Assembly (NCBI RefSeq): GCF_008386395.1
Contig: NZ_CP043761.1
Location: 3,100,001-3,164,000 of the forward strand
Origin: Paenibacillus sp. 37
GTDB lineage: Bacteria; Bacillota; Bacilli; Paenibacillales; Paenibacillaceae
DNA length: 64,000 bases
Reading direction: 5' to 3'
Shown: positions 55,571-64,000 of the stretch, one piece after another
Numbering within the stretch: the first letter of the stretch is position 1
How the letters are laid out: the number at the start of each line of letters is the position of its first letter
The notes under the pieces: generated by a model
Told to the model about the DNA's origin: nothing
Database searches by the model: none
What the model saw: the letters and a program-made list of their open reading frames with translations, nothing else
Program-made: the position numbers and the translations under genes

Positions 55571-57757
55571 TTGAATAACACCAAAAGAAGGATGGATCTT
55601 GTCCTTCTGCCGATTGTATTACTGGCGGCGTTTCTGAATGGGTACGGTATCTGGAACGATCAATATGCCAATTCCTACTATACGACTGCCGTTGGTAGTA
55701 TGCTCAGCAACTTCCATAACTTTTTCTATGCTTCATTAGACTCGGCAGGCTCGGTCACTGTAGATAAACCACCTGTTGTCTTCTGGATTCAAACGGCCTT
55801 TGCCTATGTCTTCGGATTGCACGGATGGAGTGTTATTTTGCCTCAGGTATTAGCGGGGATCGGTTCGGTGCTCCTGATCTATTTCATGGTGAAACCTACA
55901 TACGGTCTTGCAGCAGCACGGATCTCGGCGCTTGCAATGGCGACTGTGCCTGTCGTGGCGGCAGTCAGCCGGACCAATAATATTGACAGCATGCTGGTGT
56001 TTACACTACTGCTGGGTTCATGGTTTTTGTTCAAAGGCAGCAAACAAGGCAGTGCTTGGCGCATTCTCGTTGCCTTTGGGTTAATAGGCATAGCCTTTAA
56101 TATGAAAATGCTTCAAGCCTACATGATTCTCCCGGCTTTTTATTTGTTCTATTTGCTTGCATTTCAGGCGAAATGGAGAAGGAAGATCATCCTGATGATC
56201 GGCAGCACAGCAGTTCTGGCGGTCGTTTCCTTATCCTGGGCAGTCACAGTGGATTCTATCCCTGAAGACCAAAGACCTTATATCGGCAGTAGTGAAACGA
56301 ACTCGGTCATGGAACTCGCCTTTGGATACAATGGTCTGGCTCGCCTAACGGGTCAGCAGAATACCGCAGGTAACGCCGGTAAGCCAAATGGGATCGGACA
56401 GGGAAATAATCGTGGCAATCGAGGGGATTCGACCTCATCTCCCAATCAGACAGGCAGTGGTGTGACTGAGGCTGGGCAAGATGTCGATGCACCGGATAAC
56501 GATAATATGAATGGTTCGAACGGCTTGAACGTCATGGGCGGCATGAAGGGGACGAATGGTAATTTCCCGAATGGGCAGATGCCAAATGATATGGAAATGC
56601 CAAACGGAAGAAATTTTGGCGGTAATGGTGGCGGAGGCATGGGAGGCATGTTTGGTACGGGGGAGAAAGGTCCTCTGCGTCTGTTCCAGACTGAACTTTC
56701 AGGTCAAGCTAGCTGGCTTATGCCAGTTGTGCTGCTTGGGTGCATTGCCATATTTGCAGGGTTAAGACGGAGAAGTATAACCAGCAAGCACAAGGAGGCC
56801 TTGTTCTGGTTGGCCTGGCTGCTTCCGGTTGCTGCCTTTTTCAGTGTGGCAGGTTTCTTCCATCAGTATTATCTGATTATGCTTGCACCTCCAATTGCAG
56901 CGCTGACTGGTGCAGGATTTGTAGCGATGTGGAAATTATATCGTGATCGCAGCGGATGGCAGGCATGGTTGCTTCCGGTGTCCGTGCTGCTGACGACACT
57001 GTTTGGCTGGTATATCATGCAGGCGTATAACGATACGATTGGTGCAGGATGGTCCATAAGTGAATTAATTGCAGGCATTCTGGTCACGGTCATCCTGGTC
57101 GTTATGCTTCATCGCACACATAGATGGAAACAGGGCTTCATTATTGCGGGATTCATGGTGATGCTGATCGGTCCGATCTATTGGGCATTCACCCCAATTA
57201 CTTATGGTGGTAACAGTATGATTCCGGCAGCAGGACCGACGGGTTCCAATAGCATGTTTGGTGGAGCCGGAATGGGCATGCCGATGGGCAACGGTGCAGG
57301 AGATACAGAAATGCCTTCAATGGGCGGCCGTGGCGGAATGGGCAACCGTAACGAAGGATTGGATACAGTCACACTGAATTATCTGAAAGAGCACAATACA
57401 GGCGAAACGTATCTCTTCGCCACTACGGACTATAATCAGGCAGCACCTTATATCATCGATGAGAAAGAAGCAGTGATCACGCTTGGCGGTTTTTCCGGAT
57501 CAGACCCGGTGTACACAACAGAGGAACTTGAGCAACTCGTCAAGAGCGGGCAAGTGAAATACTTCATGGTTGGTGGCATGGGTGGTCGCGGAGGAAACTC
57601 AGAAATTACCGATTGGATCAAAGAGCATGGAACCGAGATTCCAACTTCAGAATGGAAGACAGGCACCGACAGCGGATCTATGGATAACGGAGACACCGGA
57701 AACAGAGCTGGCTTTGGATTTAGCGGACAGACCACCTTGTACGAAGTGAAATTGTAG
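55571..57757 (+). CDS. GT39-type membrane glycosyltransferase, ArnT/YkcB-like (728 aa)
   Basis: About twelve membrane segments; the first loop has SLDSAGSVTVDKPPVVFWIQ, typical for lipid-linked-sugar glycosyltransferases of the ArnT/PMT superfamily. A low-complexity hydrophilic insert rich in Gly, Asn and Met spans about residues 258-372, and a second, shorter one is near 560-600. The C-terminal external domain begins near VTLNYLKEHN. It would use a polyprenyl-phosphate sugar made by the GT2 enzyme encoded next and modify a cell-surface polymer. The TTG start is set by GAAGGAGTG. Repeat copy C begins at the base after its TAG stop. Confidence 0.88.
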   Translation: MNNTKRRMDLVLLPIVLLAAFLNGYGIWNDQYANSYYTTAVGSMLSNFHNFFYASLDSAGSVTVDKPPVVFWIQTAFAYVFGLHGWSVILPQVLAGIGSVLLIYFMVKPTYGLAAARISALAMATVPVVAAVSRTNNIDSMLVFTLLLGSWFLFKGSKQGSAWRILVAFGLIGIAFNMKMLQAYMILPAFYLFYLLAFQAKWRRKIILMIGSTAVLAVVSLSWAVTVDSIPEDQRPYIGSSETNSVMELAFGYNGLARLTGQQNTAGNAGKPNGIGQGNNRGNRGDSTSSPNQTGSGVTEAGQDVDAPDNDNMNGSNGLNVMGGMKGTNGNFPNGQMPNDMEMPNGRNFGGNGGGGMGGMFGTGEKGPLRLFQTELSGQASWLMPVVLLGCIAIFAGLRRRSITSKHKEALFWLAWLLPVAAFFSVAGFFHQYYLIMLAPPIAALTGAGFVAMWKLYRDRSGWQAWLLPVSVLLTTLFGWYIMQAYNDTIGAGWSISELIAGILVTVILVVMLHRTHRWKQGFIIAGFMVMLIGPIYWAFTPITYGGNSMIPAAGPTGSNSMFGGAGMGMPMGNGAGDTEMPSMGGRGGMGNRNEGLDTVTLNYLKEHNTGETYLFATTDYNQAAPYIIDEKEAVITLGGFSGSDPVYTTEELEQLVKSGQVKYFMVGGMGGRGGNSEITDWIKEHGTEIPTSEWKTGTDSGSMDNGDTGNRAGFGFSGQTTLYEVKL

Positions 57758-57988
57758 CTATATAAATTGAACTTGTCATTTACACAATAACGGAGAGGAC
57801 AGAAAAAACCTGAAAAAGCGAAGCGTTCGCCTACAAGCTTTCTGCAAGAAAGCTACATCGGAAGCATACGCTATCACCGGATTTTCCCTTTAGAAAGGGA
57901 ATCAAAAAATCTGGGGATAACAGCGATTGGAAGGTTGTTCTGTCATCGAAGTGTGCAGTGTAAATATTCTCTAGTTCAATTTATATAG
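57758..57988 (+). repeat. TIR-bounded non-coding repeat, copy C (231 bp)
   Basis: Perfect 15-bp terminal inverted repeats CTATATAAATTGAAC (57758-57772) and GTTCAATTTATATAG (57974-57988). Internal hairpins include AGCTTTCT-GCA-AGAAAGCT and TTCCCTTT-AG-AAAGGGAA. Both subterminal regions contain TTTACAC and GACAGAA in mirror order. It lies between two co-directional operon genes, immediately after the GT39 stop codon. Confidence 0.85.
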
Positions 57989-58034
57989 AGTGAAAATCTC
58001 GAACGAAGTCCATTGGAAAAAGGAGGGGACGAAC

Positions 58035-59021
58035 ATGGCTCAAGCGTACCGATACAGCATTATTATTCCCATGTATAACGAGGAAGCGGTGATCGAGGAG
58101 ACTTATCGGCGTCTGAAGAAGGTCATGGGCAGCACAGGAGAGAGCTATGAACTGTTGTTTATCAATGATGGCAGCGTGGATCGAAGTGCACAGATGATCC
58201 GTGATTACGCACGTTGGGACGAGAGTGTGAAGCTGATTGATTTTGCTCGTAACTTCGGACATCAGATTGCGATAACAGCGGGTATGGATTACGCAGTGGG
58301 GGATGCGGTGGTTATTATTGATGCGGATCTGCAGGACCCTCCCGAACTGATACTGGATATGATCGCCAAATGGAAAGAGGGTTATGAAGTCGTATATGCC
58401 CGTCGCACCAGACGAAGTGGAGAAACTCGCTTCAAGAAATGGTCGGCAAGTCTGTTCTATCGTGTACTTCGTGCCTCAACGGATACGGATATCCCAGTGG
58501 ACACCGGAGATTTTCGCCTGATTGACCGCAAAGTATGTGATGAGATGAAACGTCTTCCGGAGAAAAACCGATTTGTGCGCGGGTTGGTCAGTTGGGTTGG
58601 ATTTCGTCAGACGGCTATTGAATATGAACGTGATGAACGTCTGGCAGGCGAAACAAAATATCCGCTAAAACGCATGCTGAAGCTGAGCCTGGACGGCATT
58701 ACTTCATTTTCGTATAAACCGCTCAAACTTGCAGGTTATGTAGGTGCGATCCTGTCGGTTGGCGGATTCATCTATATGTTAACGGTTATTGTTTCGGCCA
58801 TATTTACGGATTCAACAATTAAGGGATGGCCATCCATTGTGAGTATCATGCTGATGTTTAATGGATTCATCCTGATCATGCTGGGTATTCTGGGCGAGTA
58901 CGTTGGCCGAATCTATGATGAGACCAAGGCACGTCCACTATACATCGTAAGAGATGTGGTTCAGGCCGAGAGTCAGCAAGCGCAATCCCGATTGACAGCC
59001 CGAGTTGCTCATCATGACTAA
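58035..59021 (+). CDS. Glycosyltransferase family 2, polyprenyl-phosphate sugar synthase (YkcC/GtrB-like, 328 aa)
   Basis: The GT2 domain has YSIIIPMYNEEAVIEETYRRL, FINDGSVDRS, FARNFGHQIAITAGMDYA, DADLQDPPEL and DTGDFRLIDRKV, followed by two C-terminal membrane helices (about 240-262 and 275-300). It should transfer a sugar from a nucleotide donor to undecaprenyl phosphate. The GT39 upstream and GtrA downstream fit the donor-flippase-transferase set. The start at 58035 is set by AAAAAGGAGGGG. It overlaps the GtrA gene by 8 bases, so they are coupled. Confidence 0.9.
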   Translation: MAQAYRYSIIIPMYNEEAVIEETYRRLKKVMGSTGESYELLFINDGSVDRSAQMIRDYARWDESVKLIDFARNFGHQIAITAGMDYAVGDAVVIIDADLQDPPELILDMIAKWKEGYEVVYARRTRRSGETRFKKWSASLFYRVLRASTDTDIPVDTGDFRLIDRKVCDEMKRLPEKNRFVRGLVSWVGFRQTAIEYERDERLAGETKYPLKRMLKLSLDGITSFSYKPLKLAGYVGAILSVGGFIYMLTVIVSAIFTDSTIKGWPSIVSIMLMFNGFILIMLGILGEYVGRIYDETKARPLYIVRDVVQAESQQAQSRLTARVAHHD

Positions 59022-59406
59022 GCGTCTGGTAACAATCTTCAAGTTTGGTATTGTAGGTGTTGCGAATACGGTAGTGGATGCGTTGGTGTTTGCTTTACTC
59101 GCAGTGGTCGGTGTGCCGGTTCTGATTGCCCAGGTAATCTCGTACAGCTGCGGTGTTGCGAACAGTTATTGGCTGAATGGTAGGTGGACTTTTCGAAATG
59201 CGGCACGAGGGGGTAACGCTAGAGCGAAACTTATTCGTTTTCTAATCACCAATCTCGTCGTTCTCGCGTTATCTGCCCTCATTCTGATGACTTTGCACGA
59301 TATGTTGGGTTGGAGTCTCGTGATGAGCAAGATCCTGGCGACATTGATGGGAATGGTCCTGAACTATATGGCTAGTAGATATTGGGTGTTTCGTATAGCA
59401 ACTTAG
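59014..59406 (+). CDS. GtrA-family membrane protein, probable polyprenyl-linked sugar flippase (130 aa)
   Basis: Four membrane helices, with FKFGIVGVANTVVDALVFALL at the start, SCGVANSYWLNGRWTF after helix 2 and NYMASRYWVF at the end, all typical GtrA features. The family is thought to flip lipid-linked sugars across the membrane. ATG at 59014 lies inside the end of the GT2 gene; an in-frame TTG at 59005 is an alternative. It is third gene of the GT39-GT2-GtrA set. Confidence 0.88.
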   Translation: MTKRLVTIFKFGIVGVANTVVDALVFALLAVVGVPVLIAQVISYSCGVANSYWLNGRWTFRNAARGGNARAKLIRFLITNLVVLALSALILMTLHDMLGWSLVMSKILATLMGMVLNYMASRYWVFRIAT

Positions 59407-59463
59407 CTGCGCGCAGTATGAAATATTAGTTATACGAAGCATATGAAAGGAGTGTGTGATGAA

Positions 59464-60336
59464 ATGCGAATTAAAAAAGCAGTTATTCCGGCAGCGGGTC
59501 TCGGAACTCGGTTCCTGCCAGCGACCAAAGCACAGCCCAAAGAGATGTTACCGATTGTAGACAAACCAGCTATCCAATACATTGTTGAAGAAGCAGTGCA
59601 ATCAGGCATTGAGAATATCCTCATTGTGACCGGACGCAACAAAAAATCCATAGAGGATCATTTTGATAAATCAGTTGAACTTGAACATTCGTTATACGCC
59701 AAGGGCAAACAGTCTTTGTTGGAAGAGGTGCAAGCGATCAGCGAGATGGCCAATATTCATTTTATTCGTCAAAAAGAACCGCTGGGTCTGGGGCATGCCA
59801 TTGGGTGTGCACGGCAGTTTGTAGGAGATGATGCCTTCGCAGTACTGCTCGGTGATGACATTATGGTGTCTGATCCGCCTGCACTTGCGCAGATGGTTCA
59901 TCTCTATGAAAAGACAGGTAATCAGATTATAGGTGTCCGTCAGGTAGACACGGCAAATGTGAGCAAATATGGCATCATTGATTCCAACGGTGCAGAGGAC
60001 CGGGTTCATCGAGTCACTAATTTGGTTGAAAAACCTTCCCTTGCAGAAGCCCCATCCCGAACAGCTGTAATGGGACGATACATTCTGAAACCTTCCATTT
60101 TTCCAATCCTTGATCAGATTGAGAGAGGGGCTGGAGGGGAATATCAGTTAACGGATGCCCTGAAAGTAGTGAGTCAAGTGGAGGAACTGTTGGCCCTTGA
60201 ACTGGAGGGACGTCGCTACGATATTGGCGATCAATTCGGATATATTCAGGCGATCTTGGAGATCGGATTGATGCGCAAGGAATTACAGCCCATGCTGACA
60301 CCCTATCTTCAAAAGCTTGCAACCCAGTGGGCATAG
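59464..60336 (+). CDS. galU: UTP-glucose-1-phosphate uridylyltransferase (290 aa)
   Basis: The nucleotidyltransferase signature AAGLGTRFLPATKAQPKEMLPIVDKP opens the protein. Other GalU marks are GRNKKSIEDHFD, QKEPLGLGHAI, LLGDDI and GEYQLTDAL. It makes UDP-glucose from UTP and glucose-1-phosphate. It follows GtrA by 57 bases and could supply the nucleotide sugar for the GT2 enzyme. The start at 59464 has AAGGAG 11 bases upstream; an in-frame ATG at 59443 contains that ribosome site and is less likely. Confidence 0.93.
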   Translation: MRIKKAVIPAAGLGTRFLPATKAQPKEMLPIVDKPAIQYIVEEAVQSGIENILIVTGRNKKSIEDHFDKSVELEHSLYAKGKQSLLEEVQAISEMANIHFIRQKEPLGLGHAIGCARQFVGDDAFAVLLGDDIMVSDPPALAQMVHLYEKTGNQIIGVRQVDTANVSKYGIIDSNGAEDRVHRVTNLVEKPSLAEAPSRTAVMGRYILKPSIFPILDQIERGAGGEYQLTDALKVVSQVEELLALELEGRRYDIGDQFGYIQAILEIGLMRKELQPMLTPYLQKLATQWA

Positions 60337-60418
60337 AAATTAATTTGTAGCAGAGGTTCATATCTGTTGGTACAAGAGAGCCTCTCCTTCGTACATGGTT
60401 CTTTCTTAGAATCCGGCA

Positions 60419-60447
60419 TTGTACAATGTTTCCAGTAACGCTACAAT
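60419..60447 (+). promoter_or_regulatory. Promoter of the methyltransferase gene
   Basis: TTGTAC 60419-60424 and TACAAT 60442-60447 with a 17-base spacer, 41 bases before the start. Confidence 0.75.
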
Positions 60448-60487
60448 GAGCAAGAAGTTCAAGTTGCTCTTTGAGGAGTGAGGAATC

Positions 60488-61333
60488 ATGAATGAGACTA
60501 TCATCAGGGACCTTATTAAGTATATGGACGTGGAGGACAACGCCGCCATTCAGTACATTCAGACTGAGCATCGGATGAAATTGGGACTCTTTTGGGGAAT
60601 CAAGGAAGGAAGCCGTGTTCTGGAAATCGGGTGTGGTCAGGGAGATACAACGGCCGTGCTTGCACATCTGGTGGGGGAGCATGGGTACGTTCATGGTGTA
60701 GATATTGCTCCAGAGAATTATGGTTCACCGCTGACCGTAGGCGAAGCGGCAGCCAAGTTGCGGAGTTCTCCGCTGGGTGATCGAATTCGAATGGATTATG
60801 ATTTTGACATTTTAAGCGATCAAGCCCAATTTGCCGAGAATGAGTATGATGTGATCGTACTTTCCCATTGTTCCTGGTACTTGAAATCGTTTGACGAACT
60901 CGCCCGGATTCTTAGCAAGGTCCGGACTTGGGGACATCAGTTATGTTTTGCCGAATGGGATGCACGCGTTACAGATGTGAGCCAGCTCTCGCACTGGTTA
61001 TCTGTTCTCATTCAGTCCCAGGTTGAATGTTACAAGGAGAACAGCTTCTCCAATGTGCGTACGCTTTTTACACCGGAGGATATACAAGAACTTGTCACTT
61101 CGGCAGGCTGGACGATCAAGGAAGAGGCTTCAATCCATTCTCCTGAGCTGCAAGACGGTCGGTGGGAAACTGAAATGACACTGGCAGAAGCACCTGTGGA
61201 ACTAAAACTGCTTCCGATCCCGGAAAAGGTAAAAACTCTTCTTCTTTCCGAACTGAAATTACTTAGGACACATCATGCCTTGGGGCCTGGGAGTCCACTC
61301 GGAACGTATGCGTTGGTTGCCAACAAACAGTAA
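60488..61333 (+). CDS. Class I SAM-dependent methyltransferase (281 aa)
   Basis: Motif I VLEIGCGQGDTTAVLA (about residues 45-60) and VHGVDIAPENY (motif II) define the SAM-binding Rossmann fold. YDVIVLSHCSWYLKSFDELARILSKV is the usual post-motif region. The substrate is unknown; small-molecule methylation is most likely given its length and lack of nucleic acid-binding parts. GAGGAGTGAGGAATC precedes the ATG. It is a single-gene unit with its own promoter at 60419. Confidence 0.85.
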   Translation: MNETIIRDLIKYMDVEDNAAIQYIQTEHRMKLGLFWGIKEGSRVLEIGCGQGDTTAVLAHLVGEHGYVHGVDIAPENYGSPLTVGEAAAKLRSSPLGDRIRMDYDFDILSDQAQFAENEYDVIVLSHCSWYLKSFDELARILSKVRTWGHQLCFAEWDARVTDVSQLSHWLSVLIQSQVECYKENSFSNVRTLFTPEDIQELVTSAGWTIKEEASIHSPELQDGRWETEMTLAEAPVELKLLPIPEKVKTLLLSELKLLRTHHALGPGSPLGTYALVANKQ

Positions 61334-61371
61334 GGAAATAACGAATAAATTCCATGATCTAAAAAAATGTG

Positions 61372-61401
61372 TTTACTTCATCACGGTAATTTTGATATTA
61401 T
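61372..61401 (+). promoter_or_regulatory. Promoter of the T-box/asd transcript
   Basis: TTTACT 61372-61377 and TATTAT 61396-61401 are 18 bases apart; a TATAAT at 61399-61404 overlaps. The start would be near 61410, directly before stem I of the T-box. Confidence 0.6.
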
Positions 61402-61414
61402 AATCGCAATATCA

Positions 61415-61717
61415 AATGCGACGAAGAGACGAGTAGATAAAAATCATTCTTTCAAAGAGAGCTCCGGTAGCTGAAAAGGAGTAAAGAATCTTTTATTGAA
61501 TAAAGACTCAGAGCAGCACATCGGAACTTGGCATTAAGGGGATGGTGTGACAGGCGCTCCTGTTACAGAGCTAGAGTATGGATGGTCTACAGCTTGCAAT
61601 ATGGTTGTATACCTTTACTTGAAGAGGCGGATATGGTGACATATTGGCGAATCTGGGTGGTACCACGAGAGTTCAATCTCGTCCCTGAGACTATTGTCTT
61701 GGGGATGGGATTTTTTG
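61415..61717 (+). ncRNA. T-box riboswitch upstream of asd, specifier reads AAA (Lys)
   Basis: The core T-box GGGTGGTACCACG is at 61655-61667. Upstream is a stem I with GACGAGTAG (loop E side), GAGAGCTCCGG and ATTCTTT/AAAGAAT plus ATAAAA/TTTTAT helices. On the 3' side of the specifier loop the order GAA-T-AAA-G-ACTC (61498-61509) lines up with glyQS GAA-A-GGC-A, making AAA at 61502-61504 the specifier. The terminator (61676-61711 with wobble pairs, T-run to 61717) ends in GGGATGGGATTTTTT-like sequence. Uncharged tRNA-Lys should permit read-through. Confidence 0.88.
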
Positions 61718-61777
61718 GTTTTTTTCGGGGCTGTGACTACACGCTTTGAAATTGCCTGAATAGTGTTAATTAGGAAG

Positions 61778-61817
61778 TCCATTTCATAATACGTTTTTTG
61801 TGAGTTATGAAATGGAT
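61778..61817 (+). other. Hairpin between T-box and asd
   Basis: TCCATTTCATAA (from 61778) is perfectly complementary to TTATGAAATGGA ending near 61817, with a T-rich 15-nt loop. There is no T-run after it. It may be an RNA-processing or stability element. Confidence 0.5.
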
Positions 61818-61859
61818 CAATGAGAAGAATCACTTAAACCGAAAGGAAATGATGATTGA

Positions 61860-62945
61860 ATGTCAGCAAAATTGAAAGTTGGTATCGTCGGAGGAACGGG
61901 AATGGTAGGGCAGCGTTTTGTGGACCTGCTCGATCAACATCCATGGTTTGAAGTAACAGCTATTTCTGCAAGCGCCAATTCGGCAGGTAAAACATATGAA
62001 GAATCCGTACAAGGCAGATGGAAACTCGCAGTTCCTATTCCGGAAGCTGTGAAGAAAATCGTTGTTCAGGATGCTTCCCAGGTCGAAGCTTTTGCCAGCC
62101 AGGTTGATTTTATTTTCTGCGCGGTTGATATGAAAAAGAATGAGATTCAAGCGCTCGAAGAGGCTTATGCCAAAACAGGAACACCTGTCGTGTCCAACAA
62201 CTCGGCTCACCGCTGGACAGCAGATGTACCTATGGTAATCCCTGAGATTAACCCGGGACATCTTGATGTGATTGAAGCTCAACGCAAACGTCTGGGTACC
62301 AAAACTGGATTCATTGCCGTAAAACCAAACTGCTCGATTCAGAGCTATGTGCCAGCACTGCACGCCTTGCGTGAGTTCAACCCGACTCAGGTTGTTGCTT
62401 CCACGTATCAAGCCATCTCCGGTGCAGGTAAAAACTTTACGGACTGGCCTGATATGCTCGATAATGTCATTCCATACATCGGTGGCGAGGAAGAGAAGAG
62501 TGAGCAGGAACCACTACGCATCTGGGGCAGCATCGAGAACAATCAGATCGTCAAAGCTTCTGCTCCATTAATTACGACTCAGTGTATTCGTGTGCCAGTA
62601 ACGGATGGTCATCTGGCTACCGTGTTTGTAAACTTCGAGAAAAAACCAAGCAAAGACGAAATTCTGGAGCGTTGGTTGCAGTTCAAAGGTCGTCCGCAGG
62701 AACTGGCTCTGCCAAGTGCACCAAAACAATTCATTACGTATTTTGAAGAAGAGAACAGACCACAGACAAAACTGGATCGTGACATCGAACGCGGAATGGG
62801 TGTCTCCACCGGCCGACTGCGGGAAGATTCACTCTATGATTACAAATTCGTTGGATTGTCCCACAACACGCTCCGCGGAGCGGCAGGTGGGGCGGTTCTG
62901 ATCGCTGAATTGCTTAAAGCTGAAGGATATATCCAGCCGAAATAA
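61860..62945 (+). CDS. asd: Aspartate-semialdehyde dehydrogenase, large-form type (361 aa)
   Basis: The NADP motif GIVGGTGMVGQRF is at residues 8-20. Catalytic Cys158 is in VKPNCSIQSY, and the conserved His near RDDH-type position appears in DGHLATVFV. Length and wording (NNSAHRWTADVPMVIPEINPGH; GMGVSTGRLRED) match the fungal/archaeal-like branch of Asd. It reduces aspartyl phosphate to aspartate semialdehyde, the branch point to lysine, diaminopimelate, threonine and methionine. It is controlled by the T-box upstream. AAAGGA lies 12 bases before the ATG. A terminator follows at 62997, so it is monocistronic. Confidence 0.93.
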   Translation: MSAKLKVGIVGGTGMVGQRFVDLLDQHPWFEVTAISASANSAGKTYEESVQGRWKLAVPIPEAVKKIVVQDASQVEAFASQVDFIFCAVDMKKNEIQALEEAYAKTGTPVVSNNSAHRWTADVPMVIPEINPGHLDVIEAQRKRLGTKTGFIAVKPNCSIQSYVPALHALREFNPTQVVASTYQAISGAGKNFTDWPDMLDNVIPYIGGEEEKSEQEPLRIWGSIENNQIVKASAPLITTQCIRVPVTDGHLATVFVNFEKKPSKDEILERWLQFKGRPQELALPSAPKQFITYFEEENRPQTKLDRDIERGMGVSTGRLREDSLYDYKFVGLSHNTLRGAAGGAVLIAELLKAEGYIQPK

Positions 62946-62996
62946 GCATCAAAGAATCATGAACAGCAACAGATTTCTGCAAAGAATGATTAGATG

Positions 62997-63027
62997 AAAA
63001 CCATCACTTGTTGATGGTTTTTTTTGT
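62997..63027 (+). terminator. Terminator after asd
   Basis: AAAACCATCA pairs with TGATGGTTTT around ACTTGT, with eight T in total following. Confidence 0.9.
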
Positions 63028-63111
63028 GGGCTATATCGGAAAACGGAGTGGAGTCATGGAGTGGTATGAAATATGTAAAGTAAAAAACGCCGACAGGATT
63101 GTCAGCGTTAT

Positions 63112-63606
63112 TTACTGCGCAGCTGCCGGGCACTGACTCGAAGCTTTGGTTTCAGGAAGAATACGACTCTTTAGCCGAGAAGCGGGACAGCTACCTTCTT
63201 CGTCGCGTTTGGTTTCCCAATTAATAGGATTGGTCATATCCGGGATGTGTTGCTCCAAAATGGCCTGATATTGACGTGCTTTCTCTTCCAAATGAGCAAC
63301 ACGGCTCTTGGCTTCTTCAAGCTGAATCAGCGCTGCTTCCTTGTACTCCATCATAAGTGCGAATCGTTGTGCAACGGTTGAATCTCCTTCAAGACAGAGA
63401 TCGACGTATGTTTTAATGTTTTCAATCGGTAAGCCTGTCTGTTTAAGGCATTTGACGCCGTGCAGCCAGTTGATGGATTCCTCATCAAACACCCGAATGT
63501 TATTTTTATTGCGTTGAATGCTTGGAACCAAACCTTTATCCGTGTAAAAGCGTACCGCGTGCTCTGTGAGTCCCGTAAGCTGGGCAGCATCCTGAACCGT
63601 ATACAT
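63112..63606 (-). CDS. MerR-family transcriptional regulator (164 aa)
   Basis: The winged helix MYTVQDAAQLTGLTEHAVRFYTDKGLVPSIQRNKNNIRVFDEESINWL is followed by a long coiled coil (about 85-130) and a short polar tail with two Cys. The start is set by GAGGAGG 8 bases upstream; the frame extends further 5' through the promoter region but without a ribosome site. It is divergent from the aldo/keto reductase gene with a MerR-type promoter between. By analogy with AdhR-type regulators it may respond to electrophiles or aldehydes. Confidence 0.9.
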   Translation of the reverse strand: MYTVQDAAQLTGLTEHAVRFYTDKGLVPSIQRNKNNIRVFDEESINWLHGVKCLKQTGLPIENIKTYVDLCLEGDSTVAQRFALMMEYKEAALIQLEEAKSRVAHLEEKARQYQAILEQHIPDMTNPINWETKRDEEGSCPASRLKSRILPETKASSQCPAAAQ

Positions 63607-63643
63607 ATGTAATCCTCCTCGTAAAAAATATATTGGAGACCGC

Positions 63644-63674
63644 TTGACTTCGTGTAACACGAAGGAGCTAGGGT
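63644..63674 (+). promoter_or_regulatory. MerR-type operator/promoter for the aldo/keto reductase gene
   Basis: TTGACT 63644-63649 and TAGGGT 63669-63674 with a 19-base spacer. The spacer region holds the perfect palindrome CTTCGTGT-A-ACACGAAG (63648-63664). Confidence 0.8.
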
Positions 63675-63740
63675 TATTGTAACGCAAGTCGGACGGAAGT
63701 GGAACAACTGCTTTTTTTGCTGAATTTCAGCAATACGTGA

Positions 63741-64000
<260 letters not shown>

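Overview
The window reads as chromosome of a low-GC, spore-former-type Firmicute, most probably a Paenibacillus. Evidence: sigma-A promoters and strong AGGAGG-type ribosome binding sites with frequent TTG/GTG starts, T-box and purine riboswitch control, CcpA (cre) and LicT (RAT) sites, a giant SLH-anchored FN3 surface protein, and a dense set of plant-polysaccharide genes (GH5 mannanase, GH5 endoglucanase, GH35, GH1, GH32). The genus is inferred, not proven. No rRNA, tRNA, CRISPR array, prophage or intact transposase was seen.

Layout. 1-5.5 kb: tail of a GGDEF protein, then a tight three-gene cassette (TerB_N/TerB_C protein, BrxD-like DUF2791 ATPase, Lhr-like helicase) that resembles stress or defence modules. 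5.5-8.5 kb: a purine (guanine-type) riboswitch built as an ON switch in front of a DMT/EamA exporter, a membrane-anchored cupredoxin, and an NAD-dependent epimerase. 8.5-16.2 kb: a 2502-residue surface protein preceded by a promoter that runs straight into a terminator-like hairpin. 16.3-32.7 kb: a TreR-like regulator, a DUF5107/TPR plus GH35 pair, a secreted beta-mannanase with promoter and cre, a partial rhamnose operon (rhaEW-rhaA) behind an array of repeated operator-like motifs, an RNase J, and scrR-scrB. 32.7-43.5 kb: scrA, a secreted GH5-CBM_X2-CBM46 endoglucanase on the minus strand, an amidohydrolase, and a beta-glucoside PTS region (GH1, licT, bglP) with two RAT/terminator pairs and a perfect cre.

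43.5-49 kb: an ABC-F ribosome-protection gene with an elaborate leader (two short upstream ORFs, a terminator and mutually exclusive hairpins), then bioY facing an ECF module in which the second ATPase is fused to the EcfT membrane subunit, with a BirA box between them. 49-53 kb: small accessory genes (three GNATs, a MerR/SDR pair). 53-60.4 kb: a two-component system divergent from a GT39-GT2-GtrA-GalU cell-envelope glycosylation cluster. 60.4-64 kb: a methyltransferase, asd behind a T-box whose specifier reads as Lys, and a MerR/aldo-keto reductase pair cut by the window end.

Four copies of a non-coding, TIR-bounded repeat (129-231 bp) lie at 30990, 38552, 45453 and 57758. One forms the scrB leader, one overlaps the ABC-F stop codon, and one sits immediately after the GT39 stop inside an operon. 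With the ABC-F leader, the riboswitch variant and the TerB-DUF2791-helicase cassette, these are the most interesting elements. Common regulatory themes are carbon catabolite control of polysaccharide and sugar-PTS genes and RNA-based attenuation of transport, resistance and amino-acid genes.
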